Shown here: one piece after another, positions 12,283-26,109 of the stretch
How the letters are laid out: each line of letters opens with the position of its first letter
How positions within the stretch are numbered: position 1 is the stretch's first letter
Origin: Anticarsia gemmatalis
Lineage: Eukaryota; Arthropoda; Insecta; Lepidoptera; Erebidae
Reading direction: 5' to 3'
Length of the DNA: 64,000 nt
Assembly: GCF_050436995.1 (NCBI RefSeq)
Contig: NC_134747.1
Span: 7,881,501 to 7,945,500 of the forward strand
Notes under the pieces: model-generated
Databases searched by the model: none
What the model was told of the DNA's origin: nothing
Seen by the model: the letters and a program-made list of their open reading frames with translations, nothing else
Made by a program: the position numbers and the translations under genes

Positions 12283-15200
12283 GTGAGTGCGGTCCGGCGC
12301 TCTTACAGTGCCGATTCATTATCGTTACGGTCTCGGCCCGACGGAGATCTACGATATAGCTCCCTGATTGACCCCGCATTAAAAATTACATACAAACAGA
12401 TAGAGGAAACGGACGCTAATAACGGAGCTGTGTACTTTCTTTGTTTCGATTCGTTTCCGAGACCGATCAAAAATTTATAAGCGCACGTACCCGATCGATT
12501 GAGGTTGCGGCGAGCATTCATAACGTAATGGGCACAGATTGTACGTAAGAATGGTTCAGGTACTATTTAATGGCTGCTTTGATTCGTTAGGTTAATTTCA
12601 GAGGGGCCTGGGAGGGTAAGCTCCGTAGTGGTCGCCGGAGGGTCGAATAAATATGTCCCAAAGAGTTAAGTGGGAGAGAAGTGCGGAGCGGAGACCGCGT
12701 CCGACGTTTGCTCTTCCACTCGTGTTGTTGCACCACTTATTACACACAAAGTTCTGTTAAAGTTTTCTCCGACACTCGAGCGCGAGTTTAATTTACTCGA
12801 TAGTGTAAATAAAGCGGGCGGAGTGGGAAGTTTCGCGGCGAGGCAGCCCCTGGCGACGCCCGGCGACACCCGGCTGCGGTCGAGTGATAATAACGTCCCG
12901 CCGCGTGGGACTTCCTTATTAATCGAGAACGACAAATTTTAACGACAAGAATTAATGAATCTCGTTACACGGGTTAATCCTCCGCTCGTAAAGTGTACGC
13001 TCCGTGCCGGTGAGGTGCGCGGGCTCGCTCTCCGCGTTACACCTCTCGGCAACTACCTGCTACTTATTGCCACTTATTATATTAATTTTCTATGACAACT
13101 ATATGATGTTTTTAACGGGTACGCAAATGTTTGTGTCTATACCTATACACGCAAAGAACTTGCAAATATGTACGTTTAACATTTGAAGTCGAGCTTTCTA
13201 TTTTATTACTACAGTAAAGTCCGTATGTACATTTAAAAATTAAAATTGTCATGTGGGGTCGTGTGTCATGGCGCATGGCGGTAAGATGAAACGAGTGCGA
13301 AAGCCGACTTGACTGAGGGAATCCAAGATATATCGTCCAGTTAACGACCATGTACGAATGGAACTTTATTGTAATTGCCTTTTGTAAGATCGGACAGGGT
13401 CATTACGGACCGTCCTCACAAACCGACCTCCCGTTTTGCTTCAAAACTTTCCTTGTAGTAGTTAACTATAGACATTTGGTTGCAAACTTGAGACAGGTTA
13501 AGACTTCAAATAAACCTAGTTTTGTGTATGTGTTACTGAAGACCATTTATAAACTAGTAAGTGTTGTAATGTTATCTGGTCGTTGTCATAATTAATATAG
13601 GCAGAGAACTCAATTACAATGTTGATATTGAATGGAATGAGTGGTGAGACGGGCGCGTATGTGTAAAGCGTATTCATCAGTTGGAGAGGTGTGCGGCACA
13701 TTAGGGGGCTGAGGCGGCCTCAAAGCCAGAAGACTGATTATGTCTATCCGCAATTTCTCTCCGGCCCTATTCTCGCGAGCGAAAACTAGCGAGTTTTCCA
13801 CCGCGCTATTAAGCGGTCGCTTTTACATTTGTCCTTATAATGGAAAATGTGCTACTAATTAATTTAAAGCGAAACTCATTTATGTCGAAATGCGTGTCTA
13901 TTAAGCGATGATGGGATGAACGCCTTTCGGGTCTGCTCTTACGTTCCACCGTGAATCGTTTTATTGTTTCTAGATAAGTGGTTTTGAGCTTTTGTCTCGC
14001 TGCGAGTTCATAGTGTTAACGCAGAGTAGTGAAAATTATACGTGGTCCGGTTACAAGCCCTCACCCCATTAAGTAGAGACGAGCTCATTCTCGGTAAGAC
14101 TAATCAAATAACAGTCTCCCCATCGAGTGCCCCCCGCGCCGCCGCCGCACCCCTCGCCTCGCGGCCAGCGGTCATCTCTCTTATCGATTGTGGTGGAATT
14201 CGTGCACAGAATGCGATATTTCCCAACAATATATATAGATTGTTAGACAAAAACACAACAGGAAATATGTTTTGTTTTGTCTTTTGATGTGGCATCAATA
14301 CAAGGTGGATGTTCCTGCAATATTCCGCTGCCAGTGTTTCTCAACAGAGCTGGCTCACATTTGTGTTGCAAACTGCGCCTAGGTAAATATCGTTACATTG
14401 TTCTAAACTGCAACCGTTGTAGAGACCACAGGCGTTCAAAGGCACTTGCATCAATAGTTAATTTCGTTGGAGTTAAATTAGGATCTAGCAATAGATGAGA
14501 CTTAGATAAGAAAGTTTATAGATTTGTAATAAAAAATATTTACATTTTGAGAAATCCTCTCAAACCTGTCAAAATATTGACAAATCCGTCATAAACACTT
14601 AAATAGCACGTATTAAATCAATTTGAATAATTTCGTTAATTTTAGTGTGCAACTACATAATATGGAGCTAACTAACAATTTACAATTAACATAGATTGTA
14701 TATAAATACAACATATGCGTATATCTGTGCTGATGTTGTTTAGCCAAACGTGTAGGTTGCCTATCTATGAATATTGATGTGTCCTAGTTTCCTATCATTT
14801 AGTTTATGTATTACAGGCATCATCTCTCGGAATACGTATTATTCGGATAAGCTAACTTTGCTAATTGGACTACATACAATCAAAGCTCTGTATTTATGAT
14901 TTTGACTTGCGGATTAGATGAAACGCCGTATTTGTCCATGTAACGACGTTTTCACTTTGCTGTTGGATTTGAATAACACCTCCACCAAACAATTAATTAG
15001 CTTTCAATGTAATTTTTGAGAGCCCACAGACTGGATGGACTCACTAAGATGTCTTATTAATTATGTCTACTTCCACAAGTAATTATGATTTCATTCGGAG
15101 AGCGTAAATAAATACAAAATATTTAGAATATATTACAGTGTTCTCTGAGCTCTATTATCTGGTGACATAGTCGTAGAGACAGATGTAGAGACAAATCTAA

Positions 15201-18200
15201 ATTGTTCTGAGGGCGACCGAACGGGTCGGACACGGCAGCGGCGCGGCGCGGCCGACGCTCGGCCGGACCGCTCGTTCCGCCATGTAATTCTAATGAGTAT
15301 TAGTGTCGTCCGTCTCCTCTACCGTCCACTCTCACGCTACATTCTATAAAGCAGCCTCCTATTTCGGCGTCGGTACGTAATACGATTGTGCATAATACCT
15401 AAGTGCTGGTCAAACTGTAGCCCCTTATATAGCAGCGGAGTAATATGGATAACAAAGTGTGTATGTATGTTTATAACTTTATTTTGCTTTTTATTAGTAA
15501 AGAAGGTACGGTACACATGGGTAAGTTGTGTCGGGGCACTTACAAATTCAAATGCGCTTACTACAAGTTATTCCTAGAATCGAATACACTTGACGTGAAA
15601 TTATGATCAAAAAACAATAATCGTTATGTTTTCTGTAACAGTTTGTAGTAAGAAATTACACGTCGTAACTTTTAATTGAATGAGACCCATTGGTTTTTTT
15701 ACCATAAGATAGCAATTTGGGTTCCTTAAAAGATACTGAAAAAGGTTAATAATTTTCTGACTTAGTAGTCGAGACAAATTTCTATGTTTAGTTACCAAAT
15801 GATTTTATGAACTATCACGTTTACTTAAAGGTCTTACATTTTTGTGTTAAAATAAAATTCTGTTACGATTACTTTTTCTTCCATTGAAAATGTTTTTCAG
15901 AGACCAGGTTTAACAAAAGATGATATAGGCCCTGAGTTTTGACGCAGCTAGTTTATTTTTAAAAACTATGCACGATTAAATAGAAATCTGTTGAAATTCA
16001 GCATGTATCCGAGGTGAACAGAGTGGTTACAAAGTACACGTTTGCACTGCGCATAGCTGTACGTTGCCGACCGTACATTGCTTCACTGGACTGTGAAAAT
16101 GATTTTGATTTGACCCTTTAAAGGGTGCCTCTACCGCAAAATTACATTTCCATACGTGAATCTGCGTATGTACCTGACACCCCATAATACATATTATTAT
16201 GTAGTCGTAATACGATTAAGAGAATTGAAAGCTTAATTTACTAATTACTTTCTGTTCATTTTGTTTACTATTGCAGACTCAAGGTGATTATCTAGTTGTT
16301 GTGAGCTAATACGATGGTGCATATGTCGAACAAAGAAAACTTGAAAAAAGAATAGTTGTCTCGTGTCCTAAATCAGGAAACTCAATGTCAGGTAGGTTTA
16401 TTTTTGCGTAACACAAAAAAAACTGAGTCTGTATGAAAGGCGTCAAAGTGTGGCGTCTCTTTATCTGCAAATGTGGCGTCGTGGAAGATAATTTTATTCT
16501 GAGAGTATCTCTCCTTACTGCTGATGTATTCAACAGAATATTCCCATATGTGCGTAATTCTGCGGAATGGCAAAAAAGGTCTGTTTGAGGGGTGAAATAT
16601 GTAAATTTATTGTCTTGGGCGGCCCCGCGCGGCGCAGCGCTCGGTGGCGCCCCCGTCATACACGACACGTAGGATAAAGGAAATGTTAATGCGCACCAAT
16701 TTATGTGCTTTTCTATGATTTCGCTGAATCGGGCGCGCCGTTTTCCCCTTTATAGCTTAGCAGAGCCGAGCATTTTGTTTATAAATTGAAGTGTTTCCAA
16801 TATGGCTATGAACTTGTTTTAAAATACACAATTCAAGGGGAACTTTGTATTCATGTAACTGTTTCGATGATCTTTCAGTTTATATGTATTCAAACGAATC
16901 AGCAGTTTTAAAATAGTTTACAGGTATAACAGTTTATAGTTTACCGATGTACCTTATTTTCCATTTGATATAATTTAAAACGTTGTACCCAGTTACTAAA
17001 ATGATTCTAAATAAAATTAAATGATTCTATTGTTTCAATATTTTATTTAACAAAGCTCGATTATCATTTTGAATAGATATAAAGTAATAAATCCATACAT
17101 TCACGGTCGGTTAACATCCCTGACAAGTAGCCAAACTATTCCCCCAGCGTAATGCACTGACTAATTCACAAAGGCCAAATGTGACATAATACCGGCATAA
17201 TTCAATGTTTTGCTCACCATATTGTATTTTATTTATGAGATATGCTTCGATGAATTTAATTCTATCTCGTTCTATCTTGTTATGATGTGTGATTGTGTCT
17301 CTTTCTGTGTGAAGGGCGGCGAGGGTGTTGTTTCATCGCGGCTGTATGAACGGATGGTTAAATAGTACGAGTTAACTTACACCGCATCCGCTACGCATCA
17401 TTTAGGGGTGCTATGGACCGCTTTATGCTCTAATGCTAATTGCTAAGCAATTCTCTATTATACTGCTAAAACATGTAACTAACTAATGCGGTTAACTAAA
17501 TATGTATGTGCAAAATGATAGAATTAAAATGAAATAAAATTTTGCTACAGTATTTTTTGGGTGTTATTTTTATTAAATAACGTGATATAATTTATGATGA
17601 CCATTATTTTGACAAATGGAACCAAATTAGGAGGAGCAATCATTTATGATCTGTTAAAAAGGCTTAAAACTTTACCTGGCTATGTACTCGTATGTTGTGA
17701 CCATGAAAACCGAAATTTTCCAAAATATGAATATTTAATGTAAGAAATAATATAGTGGTTTTTGTTTAAAGACAACACACAGTTCGAAGTTTACGCATAT
17801 AAATAGAGTTTCTATATAAACAGGCTGAAATCCTTTATTCGAAATTAATCTCAAACTAATACAAATGAATATTTACTGTGAACTTTTTAAAATAAGTTTT
17901 CCGTTTGAAAACTGTATATGCAGTATCAAAATTATTGTTCTACAGCATTACATTTTCCGGGTTTTAGAATGCCTCACATTTTGACGTAAAATTTAGAAAT
18001 ATATTTATTCGTACTTATTATATCATGTTTCTTACTTTACCAATTCCTTACTTCGCTACTTTAGTTCGCCAAAATAATAAATCTTCGCGTGTTAACGCAT
18101 AAACCATCCCCATAGATATTTGCATAGAACCAGAACGTCTTAAGAGTAACGTGCGAGTATGGATATACAGCGTTTTGTTCCGCGAACCGGTGGAACATTT

Positions 18201-20393
18201 TTCAGATGCGCGCTCATTTAATTTAGGAGGGGTCGTCTGTCGATATTTAAATTTTTAAACGTCACCCTACAGAGACTAGGTGCTGTACAACCAATTTGTA
18301 CAAACAAATTTGTCGTTATAAATATATGCAATAAAATTTTTAAAAGCGTAGGCAATTATGTTTTTTCTTTGATTAAACTGCTGACCAAATTAGAACTCTT
18401 TAAGAATATTATTTACTTTTTTATACTATAGACTTATTTTTGATGTAACAGCATATTATATTTCATGATTTATTGAATAGTGAACTTAAACTTCGAATCC
18501 GAATTTCAGCATCTTCTAGTACTTATTTTAATTTTAATAGTTATATTTTAAACGCATTTTACAATCACCTAACATATAGCAGCAATATTTAATAACAAAA
18601 ACATTTTCACCACTAAATCAAAGCTATAAAAGTTACTATTATGACAGTAAAAAGCGTGGTTGGTAAACACGACAGATGATAAAAACAAGTAAAATGTCTG
18701 ACAGAGTGGCCACATGTCCACGTTTACGATGAAATTAATAAATCTGACTAAATGGTTTGTTTAGCGGCGCGTGCGCACAGCGGGGGACTGATGATGCCAC
18801 GCTACCGTCCTTTTGTTACTGTTCATATAAAAATCTCGTGTTAATTTTACTTTGTCACTAAATAACATGTCGTGCAGGTGACGTGTACGATTATATTATT
18901 GTTACTGGTATCAATCAATGTGAAATAAATTAGTTTGACTAGAGTGGTTGTTTAGTTGCGAGTGATTACACTTTTGATGAATTTGAAAGATAAATAAAAA
19001 AAATGTTGAAGTTTATATTATCTCTTCTAATCTCTAGTGGAATTGTGGATATGCTTGTTATCAACATAAGGATCTTATGTCACAAAATAGTCCTATGGTC
19101 CCTATCATCATGAGGGTGTACGTCCCTATGCATTGGGGTGTTAATGCAAATTGCGGATTTAGCGTTATGGCTATTGCTATCTGTTTGTACGTCGCTGCCG
19201 GGATTTACTACTTCATGATTTATTACACTCTGATCAAAAATATACGATAATATATGTCAATTAACCCAAACTCAACGGTCTATAAAATAATATTTTTGAT
19301 TCAGCCGCCCAGTTTGAAAGTTTCAGGAACTCAATTTATGCATCTAACAAATATCAACAATGTTTCCGCATAAATAAATAATTAAGGAAGTTGGTAAATA
19401 AGCGTGCGGCCTCATTTATTATTCTTTATAAGGAAACAAAGGCGAGGGTTAGCCGTAATAAGGCTCCGGCACCTCGCCGGCTTATCTTTATTGCCTCCAA
19501 CCCACGTAGAATAATAAATCGTTTTCATCAAAAACAAATACTCGACAGTTTTTGTCGGAGTCGAGCGAGCGGGCGGTAGGGTGGCAATTTTCCACCCCCA
19601 TAATACAATATTTTCCGACATTTTCCACGGGAATACAGCTTCGAATCGCTCGCTCGCAACCGGCAGGTTCCTTTAATGTGTATTTTTCGTCCAATCAGAG
19701 AGCGGCGAGAGTCTCGATATTACCTCAACTGTCACACATAAAGTGGAAAATATGGTCGGCAGATGTGGGGGGTGATCGCGGGCGTGCGAGGGGGTGGGTG
19801 CGGCGCGCGCGGGGCGCGGGACCACTGCTTGCCAGTCGGCGCGCGTACGCGACGCTCCGGCGCGCCGGAAGAAACGCTCCGAACAGGTTTATAGCTTTTC
19901 TTTCAGCTCCACTCAGGTACGGGCCGTATCATAACAGGGAATAGCGGCGCGTGATGTGAACCCGTGATAAAATAAATGTCGAGATAGGCTTATGTATTGT
20001 ACTGTTTATCTTAATAATGGCCGCCCGGAGAAAAGTTTCGATTAAACTTTGGCTTTTTGCGCAGCTTTTTGCTTGATTTTATTTTTTAAATGTACGCTAT
20101 AAAACACATAATATGGATAATTAAGTGCTCGCCAAGATTAGTTAAAGTTTATAATTTTACTAGGTCGTGAAGTAAACAGTAGGTTGGTTCCCGATTAATG
20201 TATTATTTAATAAATTTGTGTGTCATAAGTAATTATTTCTTTCTCATATTTCATTTGGTCATGACTTGACTTATACAGAACAAGCCTATAAGAGCCATAA
20301 AAGTTGAACATTAGTTATAGTTTTCAAAGTTTAATGAAAGAGTACCTACAGTTTTTATCGAACTACAAATAATAGTAAATACAAATTTAGACT
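12283..20393. other. Gene desert, some unusually structured blocks
   Basis: No gene is supported. The block 12660-12945 is open for about 90 codons on both strands, which points to GC-rich non-coding sequence. The block 19390-19740 mixes TTTATTATT-type AT motifs with a CCAATCAG box at 19691-19698, as an enhancer might. A splice-acceptor-like tract ends near 15900 and is followed by 14 codons and a stop; this is too short to judge. CpG patches lie at about 15220-15290 and 19780-19880. Confidence 0.4.
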
Positions 20394-20607
20394 GCCTCCG
20401 TGGCGCAGTGGTTTAAGGTCGCCACGCCGATACCACTGCAACGGGAGGTCGTGGGTTCGATTCCCACACGGGACAATTATTTGTGCGATCCACAAATAAT
20501 TGTTTCGGGTCTGGTTGTGCTTTGTGTCCGTTGTTTGTATGTTTGTAAAAGTCCCCGCGACACAAGAGCAATTCTTAGTGCGGGAGTTGTCTTTAAAAAA
20601 AAAAAAA
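20394..20607 (+). mobile_element. tRNA-derived SINE, full length with poly-A tail
   Basis: The head is tRNA-like: gcctccgtggcgcagtgg, with a pol III A box at 20401-20411 and a B box GGTTCGATTCC at 20454-20464. The unrelated body starts with a perfect 13-bp inverted repeat (20473-20485 against 20491-20503, loop cgatc). The element ends in 13 adenines at 20595-20607. This is the structure of lepidopteran tRNA-derived SINEs, which are copied by a LINE partner and transcribed by RNA polymerase III. The intact boxes and tail suggest a fairly young insertion. Flanking target duplications are not clear to me. A 74-codon frame over it is a by-product of the repeat, not a gene. Confidence 0.85.
20473..20503. 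other. 13-bp perfect hairpin in the SINE body
   Basis: acaattatttgtg (20473-20485) pairs completely with cacaaataattgt (20491-20503) around a five-base loop. It sits directly after the tRNA-like head, so a SINE transcript would form a stable stem there. Confidence 0.85.
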
Positions 20608-23600
20608 GGGGAATTAAGTACTAATTAATTAGGGGAGAACTGAAACATTTGAGAAGGATGTTAGTAGCGTGCGGCTTGGCTCTACGCTCACCGAGGCTCT
20701 ACGCTCGAGAGGCGAGTAGGCTCGGCACCGTCGCTCGCCGCGCGGCGCTCCGCGGCGCTCCGTGGCAGAGGACGCGACTGCGGGAATTGCCAGCGGCGGA
20801 TATAAATCGCGATTCATTTCTCATCGTAACTTTTTGTAGGTTCTTATCTGTTAGACTTCACTTTTCATCATCCGAGGGGATTTATGTAATGCCTAGTCAT
20901 TTCTCGGCGTCGAGGCGCGGCTTATCGGCGAAGCGCGAGCTGGCTTGATTGATGAGCGCGCAAAAATAAATGTTCAGTTAAATTATTCGATAAGTTGGAA
21001 ACGGAAGTTAAACGGGAATTATCTTTGTCTTGCCCCTGAAGATTTCACGGTTGTAACTGTTATGCTGAGAGTGATTGATCGATTGAGCCTTCTTGAGCTG
21101 TACCTACTTTGTACCAAACTTCGAGGGGTACCAAAATAATTCTGTGTTACTCCATTAGATAAGTGATAAGCTACGTTGTTGTTAAATAATACTATTGAGC
21201 CGTTTCTTAGCCGAGAGCTGAAAAACTGATTGTTGAAGTTTGATATTTTAAATGTTCTTACTTTGAGCATGAAATCTCTTGCATCTCATCTAGTGTTCAT
21301 AAGTAATTCAGACAACCAGAAGACACAAAACGATAATAACATGAATTGGCCTTAATTCAACTACCTCTATTTTCATCTTCAGTCACTGTCCAATTACGGG
21401 TCTTTTAATAAATTCGGTAACATTTGACCGCAAGTGGGGGAGCTAGGCAATAACTAGCAATACAAAATTAGGCATGAAAGTTAATGCCATAATTGAAGGC
21501 AATCAGCGCCCCTCCCGATGATTTATGTGTCGACGTCGAGCCGCGCCGCGTCGCCCCGATGCCGCCTGCCGCCCTACCGGCAAACTCCGCATTTACATCT
21601 TTCGAACATTTGCCGCGATTGCTACATGTACTCTGTTGCGGTGCTGAAGAAGCCTGTTATTAATAGCAATGCGGTTAATATTCCTTACCCAATGAATATT
21701 TTACGACCTTAACTACAAAACTGCTATCTGTGACTAATCTAATTGCCGAAATTGTGTTCTTGGTTCTTAAATTGCACGAGGGATGCAGTTGGTCCACTTA
21801 AAAAGAGCATTGCGGCTAATCTCGAGCGACACATGTACAAACAAAGTTTAATTGTGAGCGGTGCGGCGGCGGTGCGCGGCGCTCGGCGGCCCCGGGCAAA
21901 ACCGATTACAGTCTTAGCGGCGCTCACCTTCGATTCCTGCACCGCGCCACCCCCACCCACACATATTCAATTCCAATCAATCCTGCCGCACATATTTATA
22001 TGTAGAAGTCGAGCGCGTGTTTTTATTGCGGACTGCATCGAATGACGGCCGCAAACATTGCATCCGCCTCCCTCGCCGCGTCGGAAAAACCTTTTATTTT
22101 TAATTTCGATTTTGATTTTTTCCGCTCGTGCCGTGTCGTTCCACTTTTATTTTGTTTCATTTCATAGCGCAGGGTGGGTGCGCGACAGATCGGAATTTCA
22201 GATATGTACAATTTAAAATCGTGTAAGTACGGTCAGCGTGCGCGGGCTGGCGCGGGCGGGCGCGGCCGAGGGCGGGCGCGCGCTCCCGCTAGACTGACGC
22301 CTGTCGGTTTGTTTTCTTTGCTTTTTTACCAATTCTATTTTCATTTGATTGCATTTGAATTTCCGCCGCCAATATCCGCTAACTAAACACGATTAATGCG
22401 GAGCGGAGATGGACAGGCGGCGGGCGGAGGCAGTGCGGGGCCGTGACGCTCTGTCGGGGTTTTGTCGTTTTATATTAGAAGCCAGCTAATTTATTGCAAA
22501 CTGCGCCACGGGAATCCTCTTACAACATTGAAGGCGAGTTGCCGTCGGTATTACTAACATTATTTACAACATCGCCTGCTACCGTATACATAAATACATA
22601 TTAACTTTATAAAGAGTAATGCCGACTCTACAGTGTTATGATTGTCTTTAATAAAACAATTGGCCGTGGAATAGGAGTTGCAGAATCTATGGCCAACACT
22701 TCAAGTGTAATCGACATCTTTATCTCCCCGGTCATTGATATACTTTGGTTGAAATAACTTTGATTCTGATTACGTCTCTATGTGTTAGATCAAACTCATA
22801 ACCATAAATTCATAACACGCTTCAATAATTTTATAATTAAATTGACAAGAGAAATAGCTTTATAGTTCTAACCCACGCGTCGGTGAAGCGTAATAAACAT
22901 CATTGTAAATGCAAAAACGATGCCTAGACCGGGCATCAAATCGATCACGGCGTTCCGTTATTGGGAAACTTCTCCACAACACGAGCCTTGATTAAAAGTA
23001 TGCAAATTTTATTACATCCAGCAGGGTGCGGGCGGCCCTCGGAGGTCAGATGTGCTCCGACGATCACCTCCGTCAGACTCTGTCAATAACTTTATGTCTT
23101 GAACTACCACTCATTTTTATTTTATTTTATGACTCTACTAGTTTCAGATAAAAAAATATTTTCGACTGTATTTGTAACAACTTTCTTAACATTTGTTAAA
23201 TTTGCAATGATTGACATCTACCTAGTTTTGTTGTGGCCGATCGTAATTTAATTCTACTAATAGTAATATTTAATATTAAACATGATTGGAGTCAGTCCAC
23301 TGGTTAGTCGTTTGTGTATATCAAATAAATAATTCGCAGCTACGTGCTGTGGAGTGGGGGTTTTGTTTATGTCAAATTGTAATTTATTGGTTACCCGGAT
23401 CGACTTGGATATTACACCAGGAGGTCCTCCCTCCCTCCTCGACCCACCTGCCTCACCCCCCGGCTTCCGTTCGATGAAAATTTTATATCACCGTGTCGTC
23501 GTTACGTTACGTCATTCCGTTTTTTCTTGTCCATGACCAGCTAAAGCGATCTTTTGATTAAATTAAGGGGATCAACAGGGAATTTTTACACTGATGGATA

Positions 23601-24703
23601 GGTTGACACAGCGTTTCAAGGAACATCGCCGGAATTTATATTGGGTATAAGTGATTGAGCGCAAATTTGGCTTTTGTATAATTTATACAGTTAATAAACA
23701 TTAGCTCTGACCTCCCTTCGATCAATCAACCGACGGAGATCTATTTTGCATCCGATAGTTGTTCAATAAGCTGTTTTGGCAAAGTCGATTATAATGATGG
23801 GCTTGATACGCGATTATATTTTTTTTTGCATAGCCTAAACAAAATTTATTCAAACACATACTTAATATAATATGATGCCTGTTATACCTGAATTACATTT
23901 ATAATATCATCCTCGCATAATATTAACTTGTATTTCAAAACTTGAGTCTGAGGCTCCTATCTTAATATAGTCAACTAACATAATACAGCGAACCTAGTAC
24001 TGAAGTAGGTACGCTAAAGCAACCGAAGTAGATTTATTTCAAACACTGCAATAAATATAAAAAACGTCAGAACGACACCCGGAATAAATTATCATTAATT
24101 GTCAATATAATAAAGTTCAACAATACTGTTTCGAAAATCGATTATAATAATACAAGGACAGTCATTGATAGCCAAATATTTGGTCGGGTCGTGACCCGTC
24201 ACCCCAGTAAAGTAAAAATAGATTCACCCTAACTAATCATTGCAAATTTTTGCCGCTCCTACTAAACGTACAATGAAGCATTGTGTTACATTGTGTAAAG
24301 AGGAAAGGGAACATTTTGAACGATCTATAGAAATTATCGGTAACGTATGAGATTATTTAGGATTTGATTATCGTGAATCCATTTGTAGATTTTAAAATAT
24401 CATTCATTTTAAATTTTGTTTTTTTATTAGAGCTGCAGCCTTTGGTTATGTTAATTAAAGGTAGGTAATTGAAAGTGAATTAAAAACTCTACAATTTATT
24501 AATTAAGACCAATCAATGCTACTCATAATTTTAAAGAAGTCAACGTTTTACCTATTACACGTACCCTTTTACACGTTAGTGCCATCTTTGCCACCAAGAG
24601 CCACCTTTGAAAAGTTGCCGGTTATGTTTTCTGTGTTACTTCAGTCATTTTGCCAATAATTGTTTATGATAAATCGATATGTAGAAAATAATTATAATAT
24701 ACA
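20608..24703. other. Gene-free stretch with several CpG-rich patches
   Basis: GC-rich patches at about 20690-20780 (with a tandem gcggcgctcc), 21530-21580, 21855-21960, 22210-22290 and 22400-22460 make this the densest cluster of such islands in the window. Frames of 60-100 codons occur on both strands there and are best read as compositional. No gene, RNA or mobile element recognised. Confidence 0.4.
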
Positions 24704-24745
24704 ATGTCAAAGTCAAAGTCAGATATGCTTTATTTCATAAACTTT
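24704..24745 (-). mobile_element. Probable 3' end of a non-LTR retrotransposon (fragment)
   Basis: The sequence gtcaaagtcaaagtc followed by atatgctttattt resembles the terminal tandem motif and end of a common lepidopteran LINE, read on the minus strand. Only the terminus can be recognised. The sequence to about 24990 may belong to it, but I cannot delimit it. Confidence 0.35.
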
Positions 24746-25615
24746 AACAAATATTTGAAATCGTTAAAATATATAGAATATATATTTCAGGGTCGGCTTG
24801 AACGATCTTTTCACATATAATCAAATTGACATGTATAAAACTATAACATATATATTTAACGAGTACTATCTTCGAAAGTCTTTTCCTCCCTGTATTAGTT
24901 ATTTACCTAGTTTCCTACAACACTTGTTCAAAGAATTTAATCTGGGGCCCCAAAAGTATTTGCACGCATTATTTTCACACGTTCATTGGCATTAGATCAA
25001 CGAGCCGATAGATACGTACTATCGAACCAACTGAATCATGACCCATTTTGCCGATAATTCGCTTGACACCGTCAAAACAGTAAGAATTTCATCTTTATCG
25101 TCAAAGTTGCACTTACGACATTTTAAACATGCATACGACTGTGTTATGATGTATTACGACTACAAACAACTTTGACCTTTGTTACTACAGTACGTAGATA
25201 CGTTTTCGATAAATCACTCTTAATTTGAATCTAGAACGTAAATAGTCTAAACTCTTTTCACTACGAAAAAACCTATTTGTGTCAAATATCAAATAGCACG
25301 TCATTTAGAAATCTGTGAAACGATTAGGGTAACCACTATAGTCATTGCCCATCATACAGTGATTGCCAATGTTAAGGAATAATACGTTTATTTTAATTTC
25401 TAAAGTAACCAGTTCAAATTAATTGCGATATATGTCACTTTTAGAATATTGGTAACATTTTTAATTTATAGAACTCATGTCTGACGTTTGTGCGACAGGT
25501 GTGTAGTTCGAAAAGAAAAAGTAAGTTTATTGCAATATTTGTTAAGGATAACACATTTGATTTAACAGTATTCGCTAGTATTTCTGGTTTTTAAGTGTTT
25601 TGTCTATACTATACA
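24746..25615. other. Gene-free stretch
   Basis: AT-rich sequence between the LINE-like terminus and the Helitron pair. No gene or structure seen. Confidence 0.5.
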
Positions 25616-25865
25616 TCTATACTAATATTATAAAGCTGCAGAGTTTGTTTGTTTGTTTGAACGCGCTAATCTCAGGAACTACTGGTCCGATTTGAAGAAT
25701 TCTTTCAGTGTTAGGAAGACCATTTATCGAGGAAGGCTATAGGCTGTGTATCATCACGCTACAACCAATAAGAGCACAGTACCAATAAAAAATGTTACAA
25801 AAACGGGGAAAAATGTCACCCAATCTCTCTTATGTGACGCAAGCGAATTTACGCGGGTCAGCTAG
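25616..25865 (+). mobile_element. Non-autonomous Helitron, copy A (left unit of a tandem pair)
   Basis: Starts with TCTATACTAATATTATAAAG-like sequence with an A before it, and ends GGGTCAGCTAG with a T after it. This is the A/T insertion preference and TC...CTAG structure of Helitrons. A short stem (around gcaagcgaa) precedes the end. It is about 250 bp and has no coding capacity, so it must rely on a Rep/helicase from elsewhere. The family resembles the short lepidopteran Helitrons flanking microsatellites. A TTTG run follows the 5' end. Its 3' end abuts copy B directly. Confidence 0.75.
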
Positions 25866-26109
25866 TACTATATAATATTATAAAGCTGAAGAGTTTGTTT
25901 GTTTGAACGCGCTAATCTCAGGAACTACTGGTCCGATTTGAAAAATTCTTTCAATGTTAGATAGCACATTTATCGAGGAAGGCTTTAGGCTATATATCAT
26001 CACGCTACGACCAATAGGAGCAGAGTACGAGTAAAAAATGTTACAAAAACGGGGAAAATTTTGACCCATTCGCTCTTATGACGCAAGCGAAGTTGCGCGG
26101 GTCAGCTAG
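25866..26109 (+). mobile_element. Non-autonomous Helitron, copy B (right unit of a tandem pair)
   Basis: Begins immediately after the CTAG of copy A, with a slightly altered 5' end (tactatataatattataaag), and ends CTAG before a T. Its body is the same family as copy A with scattered substitutions. The direct abutment fits either insertion of one copy at the end of another or a read-through rolling-circle product. The open frame on the minus strand across it is not a gene. Confidence 0.75.

Noticed and set aside
12666..12942. About 90-codon frames on both strands
   Set aside because: Frames open on both strands in a GC-rich block point to composition, not coding.
18293..18313. Short inverted repeat around caatttgtacaaacaaattt
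   Set aside because: Seven- to eight-base arms in AT-rich DNA are expected by chance.
19552..19944. 130-codon frame
   Set aside because: It lies over a GC-rich patch and turns into Arg/Ala/Gly-rich sequence typical of random GC-rich DNA. No domain.
20400..20624. 74-residue frame and possible tRNA gene
   Set aside because: The A and B boxes belong to a SINE head with a long unrelated body and poly-A tail.
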